Positions 11,401-22,880 of a stretch of DNA of 64,000 nt are shown here, one piece after another. How positions within the stretch are numbered: position 1 is the stretch's first letter; each line of letters begins with the position of its first letter. A program made the position numbers and the translations under genes. The stretch is from contig NC_133301.1 of assembly GCF_005239225.2 (NCBI RefSeq), positions 2,877,157 through 2,941,156 of the forward strand, in the 5' to 3' direction. The notes under the pieces were generated by a model. The model was not told where the DNA came from, did not search any database, and saw only the letters and a program-made list of their open reading frames with translations. Source of the DNA: Populus alba (Eukaryota > Streptophyta > Magnoliopsida > Malpighiales > Salicaceae).

Positions 11401-14400
11401 TTGAAATAAATGAAGGTCCATATCATTTGTTTGTTTAGGAAGACCTGTGAAGGGATTTCTACAGACCATGATCAAGCTCAACATTTAATTGAGACATGTA
11501 AAACAGATTGTGGAACATTCCTGCTAAACTTGAAAGCCTATAACACTCGGTTATATATGTCTATAGAGTTTGATGATTAAGTTTGGGCTCCATACAAAAG
11601 ACTTAAGCCTTGTGATGGTTGGTCCATTCAACATCCTTTGTATTAGTTTATATTTTTGTATTTAATCAATGTGGGATATATTCACCAACACTCCCACTCA
11701 CTTGCAACCCATCTTTTAGGGTCTATCAAGTGGCTTGGTCTCTAAGATCTTTGCCGAATCGTTGGGCCTCTTTGAGGCTCAGAGACTATATAGAATTTGA
11801 TAGTTTAGTTCCATCCAAAAGACTTGGATCTTGGTGTTGTCAAGTGGTTTGGGCTCCAAGACCTTTGCTAGATCATTGTAACAAAATGGCTCCGCCACCA
11901 TATTAAATTTAATAGTTGAGTTTAGGTTCAATCCAAAAGACTTCATTCTTGTGGTGACGCTCATTCTCAATCTTTTATACTGTTTTGATTTCTTTTATTT
12001 ATTAGATATTGAATAGTTTCATTTAACAAAATAAAAAATTAAGAATGAGTCAACCACCACAAGGCTTAAGTTTTTTTATGGAATCCAAACTTAAATATCA
12101 AGTTTTATATGGTGTTAGAGCCTCAAAAAGGCCCAACAATCCAGTAAAGGTACTGGAGCCCACACCACTTGACAGGCCCCAAAAGATGGGCTGCAAATAA
12201 AAGGGTTTGTTGGTGGACATATCCCACATTGACTAGATACAAAAAAATAAACTAAAATAAAACACGTTAAATGACCAAACAGTTATGAGTTTAAGCCTCA
12301 ACATTCCATTCTCTAAGATTAAAAATGATCATTCTCTGTAATTGAAATAAAAAAAAAACTAAGTACAAGGTAGTGGGGGACCTATGCAAATTCACTTGAG
12401 AGAGTATATTAAAGAATATATAGAATCATTATTAGGACCTCACTTAAGAGCTTACAATAGTTCTTTGATATGATACTAGAGTCTAGATGATCAAACGATC
12501 ATCACGAGTTTTAGTTTCACCACCCCCGCTCTAATTAAAATTAAAAAAAATTAAACACAATATATGATGGACTTGTGCAAGTTTAAAACCTAAATGACTT
12601 TCAGTTGAGAAGGGGTTTGAGAGAATTTATAAAACCATCCTTGAAGCTTTACCAAACAGCTTATGTGTTTAAATTGAGTGAACTTATACAAGTTTCAAAC
12701 TCAAAAGGCTTTCACTTTAAGGAGTGTGTTTAAGAATATATAAAACCATTCTTAAAGTATCGCCTTGAAACTTATACTTTTGGGTTGAAACGGTTCTTGA
12801 CAACGTTTATATCTTAGAAACAACTAAATCACAAGAAAATATCAGGTTCAGCCATAAAGGTCAGCATGTAAAATAAAAGAAGCCCGAGTAAGCAGCTGAA
12901 ATGTTGAAGAAAAACAAAACAGATTCATTCTTATTGATAACTGCATTCCAACTTAACAGGATATACCAACAAGGCTTACCCTTTGTATTGTTCCACGAAG
13001 AGAAGCCAACTCCAACTCATCCAGCGGCAAATTTCGTACCTACAACAACCTCATAAAAGGCAGAAAAAATCAATTATCCATGTTCTGCAAAAGAAAATCA
13101 TTTTCAATATAACACAGAATGAATAAAATTCCAAGTAAAAATGCAAAAATTTTCCTTTTCTTCTCTCTTTTTTCCCCCAAATCATGGGACCTACAGATAC
13201 CTCCAAAGTAGCAGAATGCTGAGGTTGGAAAGAGACGTTAGCTTTTAGTTGTCCCTTTTGAAGGTTAAAAGACAAGAATTTTCTGTTTGGTGAGCTCTCA
13301 TCATAACCAGGTTGTAATGGGCCCAAAACCTCCACAGCAAGACTTTCGTCTGGCCTACCCATGGCATCCACCTGCGCCACCAGAATAGATTGCCATGTAA
13401 AACAAGATGAGGTAAAAGGCAAGTGTAGGAAGAAGATACCCACAACCTCTGTTTTCATGTTCGTTTTAACCATATCAAAATAGCAAGTATTCACATAACT
13501 CACAGATCAAAATAGGATATCTCATGCAAAAACATTAACTCTGACTCCTACATTAACAAAGCAATCCAGGTCTTACAACTTCCTCGAGGTGAATATAAGC
13601 ACATAGAATGGCATATTTAAAAATAAATGCACAATATCAAAACACACACACACACACATAGACACATACATTGAGGTGAAAGAAAGCCACTACCTTGATT
13701 CGATCGCGTGAAATGCTCAACTGTCCAGCCAACTGAGGTGCAAGCATCAACTGGTTCAGCCTAAGACCTGTGACCGAAACCTCACCAACAAGACTTTGTG
13801 TACCTTGCGCAGTCCCTTCTACTTTCACATGTTGCATGTCCCTCCCAGAAGCAAGATCTTGCTCATTAACAATACTGGAAGGTTTTAGCACCTTTCCCTG
13901 AAATTTGATTTTTCCTGTTGCTTTCAAATGTGTGGGTCTTGGAGAATCAAAAGGATAAAAAGATACCAAGCTGAAAAACTCGAAACCACGCATTCGTAGA
14001 TCCAACTCAACTCCTTCAACAGTAAATGGCAAAATTTTATTTCCATCAAACTCCTTTCTGTCTGGGAAGTATTCATCAGGATAAGACGTTTGAACTTTTG
14101 TGTCTAACTCAAAAGCAACAGATGAAGATTTAATTGTAATATAATCATGTGAGATCACTATATCTCCCCGAGCATCACTAAATGACCCCTCAGCTTTTGG
14201 CGCAATCCACTTGATGTCAAACCTCCTATGTCCAGAAGGAATTGCCAATCAACCACAGTACAGTACATGCAAACAAAATCATAGAATGAACAACTAATGC
14301 GCAATGACAAGGATAAGCTTATGGAGCTCACGGTCTTAAGAGGGATCCAGAAAGTTTTGTTTCTCCAGTTAGGTCCCCTAATTTTAGAGGCATCGACTGT

Positions 14401-17400
14401 AGGTACTCTGGAATATATCGATGTATAATCTTATCAGAGGAAAAGTTTCCAGAAAAATTAACGTCTATTGCTGCATCATCCACTTCACCCTGTGACAAAG
14501 TGTTCCATATCAGAATGGAATGGAAAAATAAAATAAACTTAGGGACAAGCATTCCATGCATCAAACCACTGATCAGGTAACATGGCAAATGAAAGACATC
14601 AAAGATGACAGCCTAAATGGTAGAAACTTAATTACATGCTCGATTCAGATCAGAAGTTCGAAGGAATCCATAAAAAGCATGGCATGGTAGGATCATAAAA
14701 GACCAAGAGCAACTTGCTAAAATAGAATTGTACTGGCAACAGCGTGGAGTTAGAAAATCAAAGGTCTGTTTTCTTCGCTACGCCCTCTAGTGTTAACAAA
14801 AATGTTAGCTCTTACATTCACATGTTAAGATACGAATATGCTCGAGATCAATTGAAAAAAAAAAAAAAAAAGGAAACTCATGCATGTCGGCGGAAAACAG
14901 AAAATATCAATTGTATCCAATCATCTGCTATGATTTCAAATCCAAGACAAAGTCTAAAAATTATGCTACCCTGGATTTTCTTGTCTTTCCTGATAAAAAT
15001 ATGGTTCAAAGGAAATGCTATTTCAGAGTTTTATCAACACTTGTCTAGGCGAAGATCCAACTAGAAAGAAAGTGCATAAGATAATCCAACTGTAATCATT
15101 TACTCTTCAGAGTGAAATTTGGTATAAAATATGAGACACAAAACACCACAGGAGAATCTAGAAAGCCCAATCCTAGTTCACAATGCAACGAAACATGTCA
15201 GCTCACCTCCTAGCTGACTGTGTATCTGTGCGTGTCGAGAAAGACAGAGAAGGAAAGAAAGAGAGGTTATAGCACAAGCAGTTTACCTCTGGGCAAATCC
15301 ATGCATTCCCTGCTCCTCTAATTTCACCACCATCTACAAGGCTAGCTCTAATTCCATACAAGTCAGCAACCTATGTCGTGAAAATATATAGCACAATAAT
15401 TAAATCTGTACCGAAATTGAAAAAAAGTTGCCATTCTAGCTTAGGACTTGTGTGATCAAATATTCAAAACAAACTTACACAGTTATCAGTGTTAAATGTG
15501 AAATTGGCTGATAAATATGAAAAGGGAATGCGATCAAAGGCTGCCACAGCACCAGCCTCTTTGCTTTTTAACATTGCTTCCAGTGCAACAGATGCAGGGA
15601 CATCTGAAAATGAATGAGATATCTTCCTCGAAACCACTCCACTTCCCACAAATATAGGAGCATCCAGTGGACCTTGACAGTTAAATACAGCAGTTACAGA
15701 ACCAGCTAACTGAAGCCAGTGGAGAAAGAAGATGGAGAAAAAATCAAAGTAGTCAGTATGAATTCATTCTTGCTTTGTTATAAAATATAGTGATTACCCA
15801 GATCAATTTGACAATATTATAGGAATTAACCGGCCAGAAAAAAAAATTGAACTTTTGAGTGCATACTCAATAAAGAATTCAATGAAATACAGACACACTT
15901 ACCGGGAACAATAAAGGTCTCATCTTAAAAGTTTTCATCAGAGCATTTACTTCGACACAAGGGACCTAAATCAATTGATAATGCACATATTATTGGTTTG
16001 ATAGGAAATAATACAACAAAATTAAAACAAGTAACATGCCACTGCAACCTGCCAGTTCGAGGTCAGAAAAATTCCAACTGTATTGTAACTATAAAAACAT
16101 TCAGACATATATACAACATACATAATGTATTCAACAACTAGTTATTAGCAAGATTAAAAAGGTATTAGACTACAGAGTTTAGGTTCTTATTATAAAAGAA
16201 AGCAATGACAGAACAAAAACATACTGAATGGGTTGTAACCAAAGTTCTAACAGACTGCAGTTGTTTATATGATCAATGTCAAAAATGAGAATTTCTGTCA
16301 TTTGAAATTACATTATCTAATGTGAACCATCTTTGAAGGATCACATGACATGCTTGCATTATAACAGATTTCATACCCACCCTCCAAGTGAGGAGCCACC
16401 ACTTTGCAGGATAAACATTCTCCTTGATCAATTCCTCATCAGAACACAAGATAAAGAACTCCTCTGTGAGAGATTAAGTAGGACTTCCACATGGATCTCT
16501 ATTTTATTCTATGACCTTTTTTGCAGTTGAATTTTATGTTTTAAGGAAAATTTTGTAGGCAAGCAACTATATTTTCAATGTCATGACTGAACCATTCTCC
16601 ATCATGAGAAGAATGTTGCATCAATTCTACCTGGACATCTCTTATGGAATAAGATAACTCCCGCAATATAACCATCAAACATTCACTTTAGCACACATAG
16701 GAAGTATCAACCTTCCAGTCCCAAGTAAAATGTCATGTCACATCTGACAAAATGGAGTGATGCTGAAGTCAAGAAATACATGCATCTTCTCAAGTGTGAG
16801 GCAGTTGTATATAAGACCATACCTGACACATTAGATGAAATTCACCTTCCTCTGGATGAATGCCAAAATCTCCAGAAGCTTCTAAAGGAACATTGCCAAA
16901 CCAGCCACTTGCATTATGCAAGAATATTCGTTGTCCACGGAAACATAAACTTGCTGAAATATCCTGTCAAATGCAGTCAATGTAAGATTTCCAGCCTACT
17001 GAAAAGAATTAGTTTCCTTATTTTTTTTTTATTTAAAAAAATGAACTGTAAATGATGATTTCAACTTTTTCAGTATACACCTGAAACACCACATAAGATA
17101 AGCGTGCATAAATTTTGCATATACTATTTTGACACATTACAAGTAGTAACATAAATATACAATGAGAAGTATATTAATTGGGAAAATTCATAGAAAATCA
17201 GATTGCTGTTGATATGTAAAATGTCCATGATATATTAAACCAATTCAACACAGCCTTGTTACGATTATTCTGAAATCAGTTATAGTCCTAAACTACTAAT
17301 CAGTTTTATAAAGGTTCATCTGGTGGCAGAGGGCAGATAAATTAACCTCATAACTACTGTGTCCCCCTAGGTTCATCACTCACTAAGATATGATGCCATC

Positions 17401-20400
17401 ATGCTTTTCTTTCTTTTATTTTCCACATAACTAAATAGTAAATAGGTTCTCTTACATATATCTGAATAATGGCATTTGTTGCAGGAAATAAAATGCAGAC
17501 CTTGAGAATGCATTTCCCTCGTCTCCTTTTCCTCCTTTATAAATTTTCCAACAAAAGATTTACTTTTCTAATCCATTCCTTTCCTTCCCTCAATACAAAA
17601 CAATTGCTTTTGTCTCTACTTGTCTCCTCAAATTATTAGAGATAAAGACAAGAAATTTGTAAGTACTGGAAGAAAGAAACATTTTGTTTTTCTTTTTCTT
17701 CAGCAACTTGACACTCAAAAAAGATTCAACTGTTGACCTCCACCTGACCCATCTCTTGATGGAGAAAGATGTCATCTAGCTCCTCCCTTAATTAACATAC
17801 ATGACAAGCATCAAAAGAACTTCCAAGGCATCATACCATCTAATAAAAATCACAACATCATCAACAAATAACTCATACTCGCCTGGGCATAAAATATACC
17901 TATATATAGATCACAAAGAAAGTGACAATAAAGTAAAGAGATCTGTAAATGAGATATGCAGGCCATGAACCATATGCCAGACAAAATTACATGTTTCTGC
18001 CAGCTACAACTTATCCTAAAATATGAGATATGCTGAAATAAAAATCTCCATAAAGAGAAGATAGAGAAAGCAAGCATTTAAGAACACATGAAACAAGGAC
18101 ATACAGAAAACCATGATGGAGCATCATTTATCTGAAAGGACAATCCTGTAACATCAAGTTGCCCGTGAAGATTAGGAAATGTTTCCCCTCTAGACATACA
18201 CATGTGAACCTGCAAAAGGAGAAGGATGCAAATAAAATTGTCTAGGACATTTATTAAATATAAAAAAAAAACAAAAAATTGTCCTTTTAACAACTTTTGA
18301 GAAAACAAACATTCGGAATCCAAAAGATTATCTGTGGAAATGAAACATTTAAATCTTTGTTTAATGGAAGGGCGGAGTCTCAGGAACCTTAAACAACAAT
18401 GTTACTACTTGTCAAGGCAGACAATTCTGATGCCATACAGCTAAACTAGAAAACATCTGATGGTAGATGCAAACTCAAATAACAAAGTAAATTGAAACAA
18501 GCAACTTGATTTAAGTACAAAGCAAAGCCAAATTCACTACCATATGAAAATATGCTTAAAGCAGGAGATAAATATCTGCAGTTCACTCGGAAAAATAAAA
18601 GATAAATCTAATCATGAAAGCAGAGCTAAAAAAATATAATTTTTGTAATGATAATAAATCTAAGCACTCAGAAGTATAACCATGCTAGTTTCTGACATCA
18701 GACAATTTAATCTGCCATGCTTCACAAATTAATAACATGTGCCCCAACCACCATGCATTTTTACCAGAAAAATCATCAAAAAGAGCTTGGGAGCAGTTAA
18801 GAAATTTCTTGTGAAAATAATAAGAGATATTTCCTTTTAATAACTATAACATGAAAATAAAAGATTAAATGGTAATATCAATATGGACATGTCCAGTTGG
18901 TCGGAAATTGAGGAACATTCTTATATATTCGGGGAGAAGGATTGGATAAAATACAAATTGAATTGGAGTTAGAAAAGCACCTCACCAGTGGCTCTCCCTT
19001 TAGACCATGTGATTGGAATTTCTAAAATTCTTTCAAAAAGCTGCAAAGACAAATTGATACAATTCAGTTACAATTTCTCTCACTCAGATAGCAGATAAAA
19101 AGGTTCTTTACAATTTTCAAACATAAATACCAAATTCAGTGTGTACCTTACCGGAGCAAAGAGGTTGATGATTTTTAAATTGGCATGCCATGTCTGCTCA
19201 ACAACATCAACAAAAACATCTGCAGACAACCAGCCACCATCTTCAGACACTGCATCAGATCTCCACATCCTACAGTTGCCGCTCAACTGAACATGCACAC
19301 GACCATAATGATTTTGAAACTTCAGATGTCCATTAACATTTCCCATTTCCCTATACACAGTATAGTAGAAAGCATAAATGGTATGCATAAATCACTTGGT
19401 AAAGAAATTAATGTCATGCACAGGAGAATGTGTCTTCATAAAAGGACACTTCTATCCAATGTTTCAGCAGAAACCACTTCATTTTTGGATTGACAAAGAG
19501 CAAGAGAAGAAAGAGTTACATAGATGACAAAAATATCCTCTCAAAGGAAGAACAGGAAGTAAACACAATACTAAACAAACACGATGTAACAAGGCAATCC
19601 AACTTTTTGAAGATCCCAGCAAAGACACTGCTGAATCAGTTATCCCTTAATAATAACCGGACAATCTGTAACTTTATCAAAGATTTTATATTTTAGACAC
19701 TTCACTTGTTTAGATTAGCACACTGATCAATTTTAAAAAAAAATATGTCAATATTAGAAAGCCAGTTCTTCTAGCTTGATTCAAGGACCATCATTGCTTA
19801 TTAACATCAGCGGAGCACAAGTACATGTACAAACAAAACACACAAAAATCTTTGCCAAAACGTCTATTAGCCATGAATTAGAACACTAAGCAATAATGAA
19901 GAACAGCCAATTTAGACACATGCACTCATATATATGTGTGTGTGTGAACATAAATGTGTGTGTGTGTGTGTAGTTAAGCTTCCGAGTCTATTCTATGATT
20001 GATGTTATGAAGAAGTTTTCAGTTTTTATGAGTGCAATCACAGACTGGGCAGTTTTTAAGAATGATAGGAATTGGAAAGGTAAGAAATAATCCTTTAACT
20101 GAGGAAAGCAGATGGAACTATGCAATGTTCAATCCCACTCACACTAGCCAGGAGAATAAAGGTGCCTTATTATACAACTATTCAAGCAAAATATAACATG
20201 TCAGGGAAATCCATTGCAAGGCCATGCTCTAAATGATATCTGTTTTTTATAGAATCTTGCAACAATGAAAGACTTCTATTAATTTTTCTCATGTCTAAGA
20301 CCAGAAGAACAGAAAACCTCAAATTTACCTTGAAGGTAGTAACAAGAAAACCTCATTACTTATTGCTCCGTGAATAGTAAGAAAAAGAAAATTAGAAACC

Positions 20401-22427
20401 ACTAAGGCCACTCCACTCCACATAAACAATGTAATAAATAAAACATGATTTTATACAACTAATAAATAGGTGTAGACTAAAAGTGGCACTCACCTAGGTT
20501 CTCTGTCACCATATGCAAGCAGCATCAGTGTTCCACCTTTGAAATGTACAGAATCCAGTGAAACAGGAAGCATTTTCTCAATTCCTTCAGACTGCACTAC
20601 ATCTACCCCATCAACAAGTTCTGCAACAATATCTTCAACTTTAGGACCGACACCTGACTTAATCTCTTGAAATGGCCCAGCAAGGAGATGAGATAGCAGA
20701 TTGCTGAGCCTTCTTGAAAAAGAGGGTAAGCCAGATGCCAAACTCAAGGACCAACCAGGAACTGGAAGGTATGTTGCAGGACCACGCTCCAGCTTTACAG
20801 AACTCAAACTTTGAGATGCATGGTGGCTTTGAGTGCCCGAGTCACTAGCACCTATTCGTCTATTTACAGCATCAACTGCTAAATCCACATCGTTTATATT
20901 GTTTGTTTTAGCATCTCCTGATAGATTTCTGATGGACGGATAATTTTCAATGACTTTTTGAACTTCAACGAGATGAACAACAGTCGCAAGAAAGGTATCA
21001 CGTATAATATTAAACTTGTCAATATGACCGTGAACATTTTGACCTGCTTCCAGTGGCTGGTTTACTGAGTCTTTATTCTGGCTTTTAGCTGTTGAGTCTT
21101 CATCACCAGTACTTGCATCAATAGATATGTCCAGACTATAATCACCTCCACTTTGAGCCAAAAGGGAGTCAAGGTTCATAACATCATAACCACCAGGTGA
21201 CTGAGAAGGCTCATCAGACTTTTCACTGTATAAACCCTGGAAATATGCAACTGCTGCTGTGGCACTACGCTCAAGGATTCGTCTTTTGGCATTAATGCTG
21301 GCTGCTGAGATATCACTCCCATTAGCCTTCTTCTTAAATTTGAGCTTTTTGGGTCCTCTAATCACACTGGACCATAATTTAAGGCCTGAACCAGGAAATT
21401 TTACACCAAAAGATTTCTCCAAATGAGCATGCCTCTTATCATAGTCAAGACCTGTGTCCATGCAATGATGGTCCTTCCAATGCATCTTATCATCCATGAA
21501 TGGGAAAAACTCATAGTTTGTTAGATCTGTCGAATGGGTTGCATCTTTCTTTGGAACATCATATCCAGCTATATCAGGATCTCTTTCCGGAACAGTATAA
21601 CCCTTCTCTGCAGCCTCCTTAGCACCATCATCCCTTTCTATGTCCCAGCGAGCAGCTGATTCCTCCCGCGCAAGCCTCCTTGTTTTTGTACGATAGTCAA
21701 TCCCTTCTTCATTGGACAAGTGCCTTTGGAGACCACCTTCAGATGAGGGTATCCCCAACCAAGTATAATCCTTCTTTTGCACAACCATGACACTTGGATG
21801 AGACAAAATAGCATCAATCACAATCTTCCCCCTCCTCAAACTTGCAAAAGGACGAAGTTTAAGCTTCATTGTAGGCACCTCCCCACAAGAAAATTCCTCG
21901 CCATGAGGCCCAATTGAGCATGACTCCAAAGTAACACTTAAAGGCGACACATTCCTAACCTTACCAAAATCAATTTCCCGCTGAACATAATCACTAAGCA
22001 CTGAACAAACAGAAGGCAAAAGCTTTGCTTCTATATAACACTTAGCTCTGTTCTGCCCATACCAAACCAACAAACACACCCCAGATATCACAGCCCCAAA
22101 AACCGAGCATCTCACTATCAACAACCCTTCTTTCCACACGGGAGCCAATGACCTCACAAGAGCCTTACTTTGCACAAACGGCTCTTTCACACATTCCACC
22201 CTCAGCCCATTTCTCAATCCAATAGCATTCCTTAATAACTCCACATTCTTTCCAAAGAAATGCGAGAACCTAATCGCTTGAGCAACCCAATCACTATACT
22301 TTTTCACACACACGCATTTCCCAAAACCCCTTTTCGATAAGTGCCCTCTTCCCGAACACAGAGAATGGGTCCGGTTTCGAACATTAACCGGAATCCCAAG
22401 AAATGGGCTGTTCAGTTTTAAGCTCAT
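5431..22427 (-). CDS. TIC236: TIC236, inner-envelope chloroplast protein translocon component (TamB/DUF490 family)
   Basis: TIC236 (Arabidopsis EMB2410, rice SSG4) is anchored in the inner chloroplast envelope. Its C-terminal TamB domain reaches across the intermembrane space to the POTRA domains of Toc75, linking the TOC and TIC translocons. Minus-strand exons, 5' to 3': 20494-22427, 19152-19350, 18981-19040, 18105-18209, 16823-16963, 15903-15965, 15479-15709, 15287-15370, 14332-14489, 13694-14225, 13201-13371, 12980-13039, 10626-10748, 9446-9721, 9222-9287, 8968-9099, 8039-8860, 7648-7928, 7200-7456, 6710-6948, 6436-6624, 5821-6093, 5431-5577. They total 6543 nt, one frame, 2180 aa; Arabidopsis has about 2166. 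All junctions are GT-AG. Residues 1-100 look like a transit peptide, about 102-122 form a membrane helix (SVFGAVISGVCLLVWYG), and the C-terminus ends LLFEYSATSQD. The ATG at 22427 is the only one preceding the transit sequence. No disruption is visible. The exon boundaries are hand-derived. Confidence 0.95.
6201..6226. repeat. (ATGC)n microsatellite in a TIC236 intron
   Basis: An uninterrupted run of ATGC repeats that is fully self-complementary. It lies in the intron between TIC236 exons 21 and 22. Confidence 0.9.
10206..10218. repeat. 13-bp G homopolymer in a TIC236 intron
   Basis: A run of 13 G in an otherwise AT-rich intron (between exons 13 and 14). It is probably length-variable and prone to sequencing or assembly error. 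Confidence 0.85.
11545..12830. mobile_element. foldback / LTR-like insertion in TIC236 intron 12
   Basis: This stretch of the 2.2-kb intron between exons 12 and 13 has two long inverted arms. Left arm, about 11575-11780: CAATGTGGGATATATTCACC, then CACTTGCAACCCATCTTTTA. Right arm, about 12050-12270, holds the diverged reverse complements GGTGGACATATCCCACATTG and AAAAGATGGGCTGCAAATAA. Near 12110-12125 the sequence TATGGTGTTAGAGCCTC resembles the TGGTATCAGAGC primer-binding site for initiator tRNA-Met used by many plant LTR elements. A second weaker match, TGATACTAGAGTCT, is near 12470. Sub-repeats such as AT(A/T)TATA(A/G)AACCAT(C/T) recur at about 12630 and 12735. There is no reverse transcriptase or gag frame. 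It may be two small retroelement LTRs in opposite orientation, or a foldback element. Confidence 0.55.
13641..13660. repeat. (CA)n microsatellite in a TIC236 intron
   Basis: A short run of CA dinucleotides next to the donor of exon 10 (exon low end 13694). Confidence 0.8.
19934..19972. repeat. interrupted (TG)n microsatellite in TIC236 intron 1
   Basis: TATATGTGTGTGTG followed by a second TG run after a short AT interruption. It lies in the intron after the long first exon of TIC236. Confidence 0.8.
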
Positions 22428-22880
22428 TATAGTCCTTTACACAATTTCTTAACACAGCTGTAGCTCATTTGATGGGGACCAAGAAGCTTCTCTCTTAGTC
22501 CCCTAATAAAATTCAAAATAGCGCAGTGTGACCAAGCATCCCAATCCTAAAAACAAACCATAAAATCAAATCCCGCTTCTAGAAAATCAAAAAACAGTTT
22601 CGAGCTCTAAGTTATTCTACTGTTTTCACACAGATGAATACACAGATCGTAACAGAGAGAAACACGATGACCTGAAGCGTATCAATCCAGCCGTTTGTAA
22701 GAGAGATTGATGATTGGCTTCAGTTACGTAAAGAGAAAGATAAGAGGGAGATTGTGGCTTTCTTGCTTTCTTGGCTTTGCTTGCAATTTCTGACTGGTGT
22801 TTTTGTCTGTCTTGGCGAGACGAGACGAGAAAGAGCGGAAAGCTTGAGGTTAGCTTTACGCAAATGCTACTTGCCTAGGA
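22428..22880 (-). promoter_or_regulatory. TIC236 5' UTR and promoter region
   Basis: This is the DNA immediately upstream of the TIC236 ATG. It is of mixed composition, clearly less AT-rich than the spacer beyond 22880, which is typical of a transcribed leader and core promoter. Pyrimidine-rich stretches such as TCTCTCTT on the minus strand fit a plant leader. I cannot place a TATA box or a start site with confidence. Confidence 0.45.
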
